64,000 bases of DNA from an uncultured Candidatus Entotheonella sp. (GTDB lineage: Bacteria > Tectomicrobia > Entotheonellia > Entotheonellales > Entotheonellaceae): positions 3,521,300 through 3,585,299 of the forward strand of contig OX639990.1 of assembly GCA_951828535.1 (NCBI GenBank), read 5' to 3'. Below are positions 41,403-54,060 of the stretch, in pieces. Each line of letters begins with the position of its first letter. Positions within the stretch are counted from its first letter, which is position 1. Under the pieces are notes generated by a model. The model was not told where the DNA came from. It was given only the letters and a program-made list of their open reading frames with translations, and ran no database searches. The position numbers were made by a program, and so were the translations under genes.

Positions 41403-42041
41403 TTGAAAGCCACCCTACGAGACCAGCACGGCTTCACCCTCATCGAGCTGCTGATTGCCCTCGCTGTTGGCTCGCTCGTCATGGGCGGCATCTACGGCGT
41501 TTTGGTGCAGCAGCGCAACGCCTATGCGCGGCATCAGCAGATGCTGGAAATGCGGCAAAACGTTCGCATGGGTCTCGACGTGATGGCCAACGACATCCGC
41601 ATGGCCGGTTTTGATCCGACGGGAAACGCCGCCGCCGGCATCGTCACCGCCCAGGCCGATCTGATGCGCTTCACGATCGACCGCAACGGCAGCGGCACGA
41701 TCGGTGACGCCGCGTTTGAAGACGTTGCCTACCGTGCCAGGTCCGGCAGTCTGCGCATCCAGTCGGTGCGGGAGAAGGCAGGCGGCTTTCAGGCGGTCGT
41801 CGACACAATTCAGCGGCTGCGATTCTGCTACGTGTTGCCCAGCAACGATCCGCGGCTCCCCTGTGTGCCGCAGGTGCCGGCGGGACAGTTGCAAAACATC
41901 CGCGCCGTGCGCCTGACGCTCACCGCCAGAGCGTCGCACCGTGATCCGCAGCACGCGGAAAACGACGGCTATCGAACGCTCGAACGGGTCGCCACGGTGC
42001 AACTCAGGAATGTCGCCTTGACAGACGAGCCGGGATGGTGA
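41403..42041 (+). CDS. Minor pilin, PilW-like
   Basis: 212 residues; TTG 41403 start, three bases after the preceding stop. DQHG is the leader end and FTLIELLIALAVGSLVMGGI the pilin helix. The body has RQNVRMGLDVMANDIRMAGFDP, the PilW block of bacterial minor pilins, and VSREKAGG-like middle strands. Second gene of the minor pilin operon. Confidence 0.88.
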   Translation: MKATLRDQHGFTLIELLIALAVGSLVMGGIYGVLVQQRNAYARHQQMLEMRQNVRMGLDVMANDIRMAGFDPTGNAAAGIVTAQADLMRFTIDRNGSGTIGDAAFEDVAYRARSGSLRIQSVREKAGGFQAVVDTIQRLRFCYVLPSNDPRLPCVPQVPAGQLQNIRAVRLTLTARASHRDPQHAENDGYRTLERVATVQLRNVALTDEPGW

Positions 42042-42044
42042 CGG

Positions 42045-42563
42045 ATGCCGGACGAGGCAGCAAACAGGGGTCGGGAGCGCGGCTTCACGCTCATCGAGGT
42101 TATGGTAGCCGTGCTTCTGTTGGCCTTGGGACTGTCGGCATTGGCTGCGATGCAGATAACCGCGGTCACCATCAACGCCAGGGCCAACGGTATGACGCGG
42201 CTCCTCACGATGGCGCAGGAACGGCTGGAATTACTGCTCGCGCTTCCCTACAACCATCCGCATTTGCTGGACACGGCCGCAGGCGCCGCCAAGACGACCT
42301 ATGACGTCGCGCCCGGTGACGTCCCAGACGGTCATCGCGTGTATTGGTGCGTCAACGAGGGATTCCCGCGTCCCCAGCTCAAGACCATCGACGTCGTCGC
42401 GGCGCAATCTGGCGATGCCGCTGAGGACAGCAATCTGAACTGCGCCCTGGACGCCGGCGAGGACGCCAATGACAACGGTCGTCTCGACCAAGGCAGGCGG
42501 ACGTTCGTGCTGTCGGGCGTACGGTCGGTCATCGGGGCGACGTATCTGGCGCCGCAAGATTAG
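42045..42563 (+). CDS. Minor pilin, PilV-like
   Basis: 172 residues. The leader ends RERG, followed by FTLIEVMVAVLLLALGLSAL and the PilV-typical AAMQITAVTINARANGMTRL. A C-terminal stretch CALDAGEDANDNGRLDQG looks like an EF-hand/dockerin calcium loop (D-x-N-D-N-G-x-L-D), seen in many PilV-type proteins. Last pilin gene; PilX and PilY are not in the window. The end meets the Lon-like gene on the other strand with a 4-base overlap. Confidence 0.88.
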   Translation: MPDEAANRGRERGFTLIEVMVAVLLLALGLSALAAMQITAVTINARANGMTRLLTMAQERLELLLALPYNHPHLLDTAAGAAKTTYDVAPGDVPDGHRVYWCVNEGFPRPQLKTIDVVAAQSGDAAEDSNLNCALDAGEDANDNGRLDQGRRTFVLSGVRSVIGATYLAPQD

Positions 42564-45031
42564 GCAAGGCCGGATCGCCCCCCAGGCGGCGTCCGCAGAA
42601 CGCCGTTGGTGGGGGCGCGGCGATGCTGGAAGGCGTACCACTGCTCGGCGTAGCGCCGCAGTTGGGCATCCACGCGGCCGTTCACCGTGCCGGCGTCGAC
42701 ACCCGTCAGAATGGGCAAGCCGTCGTCGATGGTGGGAATGAGGTAGAGATGGAACTGCTGGGCCGCCACGGCATCGACGACCTCTTGCTTGAGCATCAGG
42801 TCATCGACGTTTTGCGGCGGCAGCAGCACCCCTTGCGTGCCGGTCAGGCCCTGCCGCCGGCAGACGTCGAAAAAGACCTCGATTTTCTCGTTAACGCCGC
42901 CGATGGGCTGTATTTGTCCTTGTTGATTTACCGATCCGGTGACGGCGATGCCTTGATCGACCGGCAGATTGGCCAGCCCGGACAGCAACGCGTACACCTC
43001 GGCGGCTGAGGCGCTGTCGCCTGCCACCCCGTCATACGACTGCTCGATGCACAGGCTGGCGCTGAGAATCAGGGGTTTATCCTGCCCGTAAGCGCGCCGC
43101 AGGTAGCCGCTGAGGATGAGAATGCCTTTGTGATGGACGGCATCGCTCAGTTCCACCTCGCGTTCGATGTTGACGATGCCCGCGTCGCCCATCGAGGTGA
43201 CCGCGGTAATGCGCATCGGGCAGCCGAAGGTGGTGCCGTCGGCCAGTTCGTATACCGACAGGCCATTCACTTGGCCGACAACGGCGCCGCGGGTGGTCAG
43301 TAGCAAAAGGTCCTCGTCGATCATTTCGTAGATCTGCTCGGCGGTCAGGTTCAGCCGCTCCTGCCGCGCCAGTAGCGCCCGCTCCACGGCCGCCGCGGTG
43401 ATCATCGCCGTGCCGTCCTTGCCGGCCCAATAATTCGCCTCCCGCGCCACGTCGGCCATAACGTCCAGACAGGCGCTGATTTTGCTCTGGCGTCCGGCAG
43501 TGCGCACACCCCACTCGACCAACGCCGCTACGGCCTCGCGGTCACACGGACGCAACCCCGCTTCGCGGCAGATGCGGCTGAGGAAACCGGCAACTTGCAG
43601 GACGGTTTCGTGCTGGCGCGGCAGCGTGGTATCGAAGTCGGCTTTGACCTTGAACAAGCGGCTGAAATTGGCGTCTTCGTAGGCCAGTTGCTGGTAGAGG
43701 TCCTCATCGCCGAGCAGGATGACCTTCACGTCGCACGGAACCGCATCCGGCCTCAGCGGCGTCGTTGGCACCAGGGTATGGTGATCGATGGACTGGATGT
43801 CCGCCCTGCCGTGGCGCAGCAGGCGTTTCAGCGTTGACCAGACCAGGGGGTCGTACAGGGCCTCCTGGGCGCGAAAGACGAGGTAGCCGCCGTTGGCACG
43901 GTGGATGGCTCCGGCGCGGATGCCCATGAAGTCGCTGCGCCAGGCGCCGCCGTGCTCGACCGCGGGCTCGATGGCGCCAAACAGGTTCTTGTAGGTCGGC
44001 GAGGCTTCAAAGACCAACGGGCGGCCCGTCCTGTCGCCGTGGTCAACGATGACGTTGACCTGAAAGTCATGGAACGGCTCCTCGTCGTCATACGGTGACC
44101 GCGCGGGCTCCCTGTCGGACGCCGCCGGGAGACCAGAATGAAAGCGCTCGCACTCCTCGTTCAGAGCCTCTTCCGCGTCCTGCAGGTAGCGTTTCACACC
44201 CGCTGCGTCAAACACCTTCTCGACCTCGGCTACGGCCTCCCGGATGACCGGCTTTAACGCGGCGCGCTCCAGCGTTCGCAGGTCCTCCTGCATCTTCTGG
44301 CGCAGTTCGCCCAGCTCGGCCAACACGTCGGCGCTGGCCGCGTTTAGCGTGTCCTGTCGGGCGCGCAGATCGCGGAAGCGGGTGATGTCGAAGCCGCCGC
44401 CATCGACACGGTCTTCCAGTTCCGCCATGGGCGTCAGACGTCCCTCGATCACTGGCGCCACTTCCGCCGCCAGCGCCAAGTCCAGCCCCTGCCAAATCAG
44501 GCCGAAGGCCGGCGCCAGGCGCGCCTCGAGTTGCGCCACCAGCCGCTGTTCGCGCCGCTGATACCGGTCCAGGCAGCGAGCCTTTCGGTGCTGGCAGTCG
44601 GCGCCTGCCAACGCCTTCGGCATGCTCTCCTTAAGGCCGTCGATCAAAGCCTGCATGGACTTTTTCAACGCCACGCCCTGTCCCGCCGGAAGCACTAAAA
44701 GGCGCGGGCATTCCGGGCTCTTGAAGCCATACACATAACACAGGTCCGGCGGCCTCGCCTCGGGGTCCTGAAGCTGCGCCGCGATCTGCCGCACCGCCGC
44801 CAGCTTGCCCGTACCGGCGTCGCCGGAAACGTACACGTTGTACCCGGCGTGGTTGATCTCCATGCCGAGCAGCAGCGCCTTGCGGGCGCGCTCCTGGCCG
44901 ATCAAGCCCGCCTCCGGCGCCACGTCATCAGTGCTCGCGAAGGGAAGGCTTTCGGGGTCGCACCGCCACCGCAGTCTGGCGATCGGCACCTCGGGAAACG
45001 CCGCCGTGTCGTGCCTGTCGATTGGGCTCAC
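42560..45031 (-). CDS. LonB-like ATP-dependent protease
   Basis: 823 residues from GTG 45031 with GGAGG four bases upstream; a TTG at 45070 would add 13 residues. N-terminal AAA part with Walker A SGDAGTGKLAAVRQ and a long insertion rich in helices (about residues 110-330), and AAA_32-type GAIHRANGGYLVFRAQEALY. The C-terminal Lon protease domain has the catalytic Ser in DGVAGDSASAAEVYALLS and Lys in IQPIGGVNEKIEVFFDV, a complete Ser-Lys dyad. Cytoplasmic quality-control protease of the kind common outside Enterobacteria. Convergent with the pilin operon. Confidence 0.9.
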   Translation of the reverse strand: MSPIDRHDTAAFPEVPIARLRWRCDPESLPFASTDDVAPEAGLIGQERARKALLLGMEINHAGYNVYVSGDAGTGKLAAVRQIAAQLQDPEARPPDLCYVYGFKSPECPRLLVLPAGQGVALKKSMQALIDGLKESMPKALAGADCQHRKARCLDRYQRREQRLVAQLEARLAPAFGLIWQGLDLALAAEVAPVIEGRLTPMAELEDRVDGGGFDITRFRDLRARQDTLNAASADVLAELGELRQKMQEDLRTLERAALKPVIREAVAEVEKVFDAAGVKRYLQDAEEALNEECERFHSGLPAASDREPARSPYDDEEPFHDFQVNVIVDHGDRTGRPLVFEASPTYKNLFGAIEPAVEHGGAWRSDFMGIRAGAIHRANGGYLVFRAQEALYDPLVWSTLKRLLRHGRADIQSIDHHTLVPTTPLRPDAVPCDVKVILLGDEDLYQQLAYEDANFSRLFKVKADFDTTLPRQHETVLQVAGFLSRICREAGLRPCDREAVAALVEWGVRTAGRQSKISACLDVMADVAREANYWAGKDGTAMITAAAVERALLARQERLNLTAEQIYEMIDEDLLLLTTRGAVVGQVNGLSVYELADGTTFGCPMRITAVTSMGDAGIVNIEREVELSDAVHHKGILILSGYLRRAYGQDKPLILSASLCIEQSYDGVAGDSASAAEVYALLSGLANLPVDQGIAVTGSVNQQGQIQPIGGVNEKIEVFFDVCRRQGLTGTQGVLLPPQNVDDLMLKQEVVDAVAAQQFHLYLIPTIDDGLPILTGVDAGTVNGRVDAQLRRYAEQWYAFQHRRAPTNGVLRTPPGGRSGLA

Positions 45032-45063
45032 ACTGCCTCCGAAGATGGCTGCCAAAACTTTGA

Positions 45064-46968
<1,905 letters not shown>

Positions 46969-47013
46969 GCGGGTAGGGCGGCGCGGCGGAGCGAGACCTG
47001 TCAGGAGAAGGCG

Positions 47014-47898
47014 ATGGTTAAGACGTCGTCCGAAGTGGCGGTGGGACTCATCCAGATGCAGGCTGAGGTGGACCCGCGGGCGAACGTGCAGCGGGCCGTC
47101 AGCGCTATCCGCGATGCCGCGGCGCAGGGCGCGCAGATCATCTGCTTGCAGGAGTTGTTCAGCACGCCCTATTTCTGCCAGACGGAGGACCTCGGCCCGT
47201 TTGCCCTGGCGGAGCCCATTCCGGGCCCGACGACCGACGCCCTGGGAGGGCTGGCCGGGGAACTGGGAGTCGTGCTGATCGTGCCGCTGTTCGAACAGCG
47301 GACGCGCGGCCTGTATCACAACAGCGCGGTGGTGTTCGACGCCGACGGTGCCCGCCTCGGGACCTACCGGAAGATGCACATTCCCGACGACCCGGCGTAC
47401 TACGAGAAGTTCTACTTCACGCCGGGCGACCTCGGTTTTCGAACGTTCAAAACCCGCTACGCTGACATCGGCGTGCTGATCTGCTGGGACCAGTGGTTCC
47501 CCGAGGCGGCGCGCCTGGTGGCCCTTTCCGGCGCCGACATCCTGTTTTATCCCACTGCCATTGGCTGGCACGACGATGAGACGGCCGAGGTGCGCCGCAC
47601 GCAGCACGAGGCTTGGGAACTCGTGCAACGCAGCCACGCCATTACCAACGGGGTCTACGCCGCCGCCGTGAACCGCGTCGGGCGCGAGGGCACGGTGACG
47701 TTCTGGGGCGCCTCGTTCCTGGCCGCGCCGGACGGCAGCCTGGTGGCCCGCGCCGCGCACGATGGGGAAGCCATCGTGGTCGCCAGGTGTGATCTGGACA
47801 CCGTCGATACCATGCGCCAGCAATGGCCCTTTCTGCGTGACCGCCGTATCGATACGTACGGGGCGCTCACCGCCCGGTTTCTCGACAATGATGCCTGA
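47014..47898 (+). CDS. aguB: N-carbamoylputrescine amidase
   Basis: 294 residues of the nitrilase superfamily. The Glu-Lys-Cys triad is seen: ICLQELFSTPYF, GTYRKMHIPDDPAYYEKFYF, and ADIGVLICWDQWFPEAARL. Further AguB blocks: YPTAIGWHDDE, and NRVGREGTVTFWGASFLAAP. Converts N-carbamoylputrescine to putrescine, CO2 and ammonia. The next gene, overlapping its stop, is agmatine deiminase, so the pair forms the agmatine-to-putrescine route. Confidence 0.93.
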   Translation: MVKTSSEVAVGLIQMQAEVDPRANVQRAVSAIRDAAAQGAQIICLQELFSTPYFCQTEDLGPFALAEPIPGPTTDALGGLAGELGVVLIVPLFEQRTRGLYHNSAVVFDADGARLGTYRKMHIPDDPAYYEKFYFTPGDLGFRTFKTRYADIGVLICWDQWFPEAARLVALSGADILFYPTAIGWHDDETAEVRRTQHEAWELVQRSHAITNGVYAAAVNRVGREGTVTFWGASFLAAPDGSLVARAAHDGEAIVVARCDLDTVDTMRQQWPFLRDRRIDTYGALTARFLDNDA

Positions 47899-48946
47899 TA
47901 CCCCCGCCGCCCTGGGCTACCGGATGCCGGCGGAGTGGGAGCCGCACGCCGCCACCTGGCTGGCCTGGCCGCATAACGAAGACACCTGGCCGGGACGCCT
48001 GCCGCAGGTCCGGGACATCTTCCTCGACATGATCGAGGCATTGCACCAGGACGAAACGGTGCACCTGCTGGTCAACGACGCGGCCACCGCCGATCAGGTG
48101 GGGCACCGGATACATGATCGCGGTCTCGATGCACGCGCCATCAGGTTGCACGAAATACCCACCGCCGACGCCTGGCTGCGCGACAGTGGCCCTATTTTCC
48201 TCACGAGCGTCGACCCGCAGCCGCCTTTGGCCGCAAGCGCCTGGAGGTTCAACGCCTGGGGCGGCAAATACGACGACTTGCAGGCCGACGCCGGCCTATC
48301 GCAACGCATCGCCTCGCGCCTCGGCGTGCCGTGTTTCGAGCCCGGCATGGTCCTCGAAGGCGGCGCCATCGACGTCAACGGTAGCGGCGCCTGTCTGACC
48401 ACCGAGCAGTGTCTGCTGCATCCGAATCGTAACCCCGGGTTGCGGCGCGCTGACATTGAGCGCCATCTTGGCGCCACCCTCGGCGTTTGCCATGTCATCT
48501 GGCTCGGCCGCGGCATTGTTGGGGACGATACCGATGGGCACGTCGATGACGTGGCGCGATTCGTCGGCCCGGACACGGTGGTCTGCGCCCTGGAAACCGA
48601 CCCGCAGGACGCCAACTTCGTGCCCCTGCAGGACAATTTCCGACGCCTGAAGGCGGCCACCGACGGGCGTGGCCGGCTCCTCGACGTGGCGCCCCTTCCT
48701 ATGCCGGGGTGCGTCGGCGCCCCACCAGAGCGCCTGCCAGCCAGCTACGCCAACTTCTACGTCGGCAACGGCGCCGTACTGGTGCCCACCTACGACCATC
48801 CCAACGACGACCCCGCGCTGCGCACCCTGCAGGACCTCTTTCCCGGCCGCCGCGTCGTCGGCATTGCCTGCGAGCCGCTCGTCTGGGGGCTTGGCGCCAT
48901 CCACTGCGTGACCCAACAACAACCGGCTGTTGCCAGCAAGCCTTGA
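47891..48946 (+). CDS. aguA: Agmatine deiminase
   Basis: 351 residues from ATG 47891 (ATG 47888 equally possible), overlapping the aguB stop. Guanidino-group modifying enzyme: PAEWEPHAATWLAWPHNEDT, TADAWLRDSGPIFL, VLEGGAIDVNGSG, WLGRGIVGDDTDGHVDDVAR, and the catalytic Cys in LGAIHCVTQQQPA. Produces N-carbamoylputrescine for AguB. No arginine decarboxylase is in the window. Confidence 0.94.
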   Translation: MPDTPAALGYRMPAEWEPHAATWLAWPHNEDTWPGRLPQVRDIFLDMIEALHQDETVHLLVNDAATADQVGHRIHDRGLDARAIRLHEIPTADAWLRDSGPIFLTSVDPQPPLAASAWRFNAWGGKYDDLQADAGLSQRIASRLGVPCFEPGMVLEGGAIDVNGSGACLTTEQCLLHPNRNPGLRRADIERHLGATLGVCHVIWLGRGIVGDDTDGHVDDVARFVGPDTVVCALETDPQDANFVPLQDNFRRLKAATDGRGRLLDVAPLPMPGCVGAPPERLPASYANFYVGNGAVLVPTYDHPNDDPALRTLQDLFPGRRVVGIACEPLVWGLGAIHCVTQQQPAVASKP

Positions 48947-48989
48947 ATTTTTCACCCCGATTCAAGGCCTGCCAGCTATGGAGTGATCC

Positions 48990-51071
<2,082 letters not shown>

Positions 51072-51534
51072 GGAGGGGGAATGCGGAGGTGATCGCATTT
51101 GGGCGTAGAGCACTTCCGTATCTGATCGAACTATGAGGGAACTGGCGGCTTCGCGTAAGTCGGATCAGCCGTAGGCGTAATCCGGTAGCAGGAGCCTGCG
51201 TGGCGTGGTGGAATGTCGGATTACGCTTCGCTAATCCGACCTGCATGAATATGGGCTCATTCTGGGACCTGCCCGCCGTCGGTTTACGGCCGCTGCGAAG
51301 CGCTTGCGGGCGGTGGCGAGCGCTGAGCGTTTGTTTAGGGAGGTCCGCATGAACGAGCTTGCGTTGGGCCTGTATTTCTCGGCTTTCTTGGCATGTCTGG
51401 CGCTGCATCGCATGATACGACAAGCCTGCGCGGCACTTCCTTGCGACCGTCACCATCAGGGCGTACCAGAAAGCGTGGGCCATTCAGGCAGCGGGTGGGT
51501 GAATGCCCTCCCAGCGCAGGCCCGCCTGTTGGCT
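51072..51534. repeat. Gap with GTCGGATTA/TAATCCGAC palindromes
   Basis: 51215-51240 is GTCGGATTA-N8-TAATCCGAC, with a weaker partner at about 51158-51184 (AAGTCGGATCAGCCGTAGGC then GTAATCCGG). No gene is supported; a short hydrophobic ORF from ATG 51349 with GGGAGG upstream runs into the antisense of ridA and was not called. Confidence 0.6.
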
Positions 51535-51921
51535 CTATGCTTTTGCAGCAACCGCCTCGATCTCAAGCAGAAACTCGCCTCTCACCAAGCCGGCGCCGGT
51601 TAGCAGCATCGATGCCGGCCGCGCATCCCCCAGGAAGCGCGATCGGACCTTGACATAATCCGGGATATCCCGCTCGTGCAGCAGATAGTGGGTCACTTTG
51701 ACCAAATCGTCGACCATCATTCCCGCCGATTCCAGCATGTTGACGATGTGGCCCCAGGCCAGCTCGGCTTGACCGGTAATGTCGGCCGGTAAGCTGCCAT
51801 CCAGGGCAAGGCCCGGCGTTCCCGAGGTGAACAGCCACCGTGCGCCCGGCGGCACTTCAATGGCGTCGCTGTAGCTGCCGATCTGCGCGGCAACCCCAAC
51901 ATTGTGAACGACGTTGTGCAT
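51535..51921 (-). CDS. RidA/YjgF/Rid-family protein
   Basis: 128 residues from ATG 51921, which has AAAGG nine bases upstream; ATG 51930 abuts that site. Rid fold blocks: PPGARWLFTSGTPGLALDGS, ITGQAELAWGHIVNMLESAG, VKVTHYLLHERDIPDYVKVR, and the family-end RPASMLLTGAGLVRGEFLLE with IEAVA. The Arg of true enamine deaminases (usually R in PAR.T/S) is at ARPASML, consistent with a possible imine deaminase, though the subgroup is not clear. Confidence 0.85.
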   Translation of the reverse strand: MHNVVHNVGVAAQIGSYSDAIEVPPGARWLFTSGTPGLALDGSLPADITGQAELAWGHIVNMLESAGMMVDDLVKVTHYLLHERDIPDYVKVRSRFLGDARPASMLLTGAGLVRGEFLLEIEAVAAKA

Positions 51922-52277
51922 CACGCTCATCCTTTCTTGATCCGTTTCCCGATCCGTCGACTGGTGAATCCGGATACCGATACTCGGGTGTCCGACATGG
52001 CCGTCGTCGTCAGAATTTCCTCGACCCCCCGCCAATGCCCCTGAAACGGCATGAGTTCTCTTTTATCTTGTCGTCTCACCATTTGCAATCTCAACATCCA
52101 GGGTAAGCGCATATGGCATCATCCGGCTAACACCTGCGGCTAATCCGATCTACGTGAATGTGCGCTCGTCCTGTAACATGTTCCGTGATTGCTCACCTTC
52201 AGCGTCCGGTGTCCTGGGACCGGTTGGTTGAGATGGATCAGAGAATCGACAAGAACCTTCCGACAAAGGAATCGTCT

Positions 52278-53381
52278 ATGAAGAGCACCGTACGAAGAAC
52301 GTCTTTTGTCCTTCTTCTGATAAGTGCCATTGTGGCTGCAGGTTGCGCCTCGGCGCCAACACTGACGGCGTTCAAGACGGATCGCGCCCCGTGTTATGAC
52401 CGCTCAACTCAACCCCAAACTTCGGTCGTGGATGCCCACCTACACTTCCGGCCGTTTGGAGGCCATGCGCTCCCGTTCGAGGAGGTTGTTTCATACCTGG
52501 AAAAGACGGGCGTGCGGTTCGTGAACGTTTATGGCATTGGGCAGATGCTTCCGGTGTCGTCGCCCTGTACCTACTACCTGGACTGTCCAGGCACGCCGGT
52601 GACACCCACGCTGAAGAACGATTTCGTCAATGCCGCCAATTACGTGCTGAAGGCTCCGCCGGGCCTCCACATGACGCTCTCGATGACGTTCCCGGACTTG
52701 TCGCAACCGGCGTCTATTCTTCCCGGCATGCAACTCCTGGAAAGAGAATATCCGGGCATGTTCAAGTGGATGGGCGAAGTCAACATGGTCAAGCAGGCGT
52801 TGTTCAACAATGGACATCAGCCCGTTCCGCGAGGCAAGCTCGCACAATGGGGATCCTTCATGAACGAGCTTCGGCAACGGGACGCCCCACTGGCGGTTCA
52901 CGCGGATTTGGGGAACGACGAGAATCCAACGAAATTCCTGCCGTTGATCGAGGAAATGCTGCGTCTGTATCCTGACAACAAGATCATCTGGATGCATATG
53001 GGGCTGTCCAAGGAGCTTACAAGCATAAATGCTGCGCTGCACATCCAGACGATGAAGTCGCTGCTGGATCGGTTTCCGAATTTGATGGTGGATTTATCCT
53101 GGCGAGTTATCGACGACCACTACTTCTCAAAGCCGGACAAGCGGGCGCTCTATGTTCCGTTCTTGAACGAATACGCTGAGCGGTTCCTTCCTGGAACGGA
53201 CTTCGTTGCTTCAGCGAACAAGACCTTCGAGGTCTATCGGGGAGAGCTACGCGTCACCAGTCGGATCCATCGTTACCTGGACGACAACGCGTTTCGGAAT
53301 ATCGCCTTGGGTCAGAACTACTTTCGCCTGCTGGGTCTGGATTACACGGCTCCCCCAGTGTGTACGGCTCAACAGCGGTGA
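52278..53381 (+). CDS. Amidohydrolase-like lipoprotein (TIM barrel)
   Basis: 367 residues from ATG 52278 with AAAGGA upstream. Signal peptide with lipobox ending VAAGC (Cys near residue 22) indicates a lipid-anchored exported protein. The mature protein has a metal HxH at VVDAHLHFRPFGG, EVNMVKQALF, APLAVHADLGNDENP (His) and IIWMHMGLSKEL (His), consistent with the amidohydrolase_2 family. NVYGIGQ and the NYFRLLGLDY end complete it. An exported lactonase-, decarboxylase- or hydrolase-like role is possible; substrate unknown. Confidence 0.8.
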   Translation: MKSTVRRTSFVLLLISAIVAAGCASAPTLTAFKTDRAPCYDRSTQPQTSVVDAHLHFRPFGGHALPFEEVVSYLEKTGVRFVNVYGIGQMLPVSSPCTYYLDCPGTPVTPTLKNDFVNAANYVLKAPPGLHMTLSMTFPDLSQPASILPGMQLLEREYPGMFKWMGEVNMVKQALFNNGHQPVPRGKLAQWGSFMNELRQRDAPLAVHADLGNDENPTKFLPLIEEMLRLYPDNKIIWMHMGLSKELTSINAALHIQTMKSLLDRFPNLMVDLSWRVIDDHYFSKPDKRALYVPFLNEYAERFLPGTDFVASANKTFEVYRGELRVTSRIHRYLDDNAFRNIALGQNYFRLLGLDYTAPPVCTAQQR

Positions 53382-53554
53382 TGTGGCAAGTCGTAAGGAG
53401 GTCCTTTCCTCGAACAGGATCTGATTTTTCGCCCATCTCATCTTTGTACGAACTGCAGTTGGGCTGCGGGATGATCCGGGCGGACAATGCCGTGGAAATC
53501 GTCATTCGAGAACCCCGTTCAAAGCGACGGGGATCCTCTTCCTGGGGAAATTTT

Positions 53555-53600
53555 GCTCCCTCTCCCTTGGGAGAGGGTTGGGGTGAGGGGGGGAGTTCAA
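53555..53600. repeat. Palindromic intergenic repeat, CCCTCTCCC family
   Basis: CTCCCTCTCCCTTGGGAGAG followed by GGTTGGGGTGAGGGGGG. Arms CCCTCTCCC and GGGAGAGGG form a perfect 9-bp stem over a TT pair. Reverse orientation of the element at 16799. It lies after the amidohydrolase gene. Confidence 0.75.
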
Positions 53601-53624
53601 AGTGAGACACTACCCGGCGAGCCG

Positions 53625-53930
53625 CTACACCGTGATCCGCAACGGCATGCCCGACGCCCGCGTAATCCGCATGACCGCGGCGGAGTTGGGGTTGCCGTTT
53701 TCGGACAGCGCCTTGTAGAGCCCTTCGCGGGTCATCCCAATATCGCGGGCCAGCAAAATCATGTTCTGCGCCCGTGCGAACTCGTTCAGGGCGGCCCGGA
53801 TCAGGCTGCCGTCGCCCGGGCCTTCCTCCGCGCACGCGGCAAAAACGCGCATCTTCCTTATCCGGGCCTGTCCGTGCATCACGACTGCCTGCAGCCATTG
53901 GGGCTTAGAGCATACCCGGTTCTGGAGCAC
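53625..53930 (-). pseudogene. HigA-like addiction module antitoxin, N-terminus damaged
   Basis: From about residue 28 the frame reads FAACAEEGPGDGSLIRAALN, EFARAQNMILLARDIGMTRE, GLYKALSENGNPNSAAVMRI. This is the HTH core of the short addiction-module antidote family (pattern A...G.SRE.LY.ALS..GNP...TV). The expected N-terminal part (about DPEDARVFLA) appears in another frame: KEDAR at the GATGCGCGTTTTTG run near 53849, then a shift. No toxin gene is adjacent. Possibly an orphan with an altered start, more likely a pseudogene. Confidence 0.6.
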
Positions 53931-54060
53931 TTCCGGATCATAATGGCTTGACCTTAAGTCCAGGTCACTCTGGCGAAAGCAGGAGTCCAGAGGTTTTCGG
54001 GGGCCGCTGGATTTGAGCGATTCACTCAGACTGGTGGCCCTGGCCGAAGCTTGATTGGGC

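Noticed and set aside
51349-51603. Small hydrophobic ORF with a good GGGAGG ribosome site
   Set aside because: It runs into the antisense of ridA, has no family similarity that I can see and loses its hydrophobic character after 25 residues.
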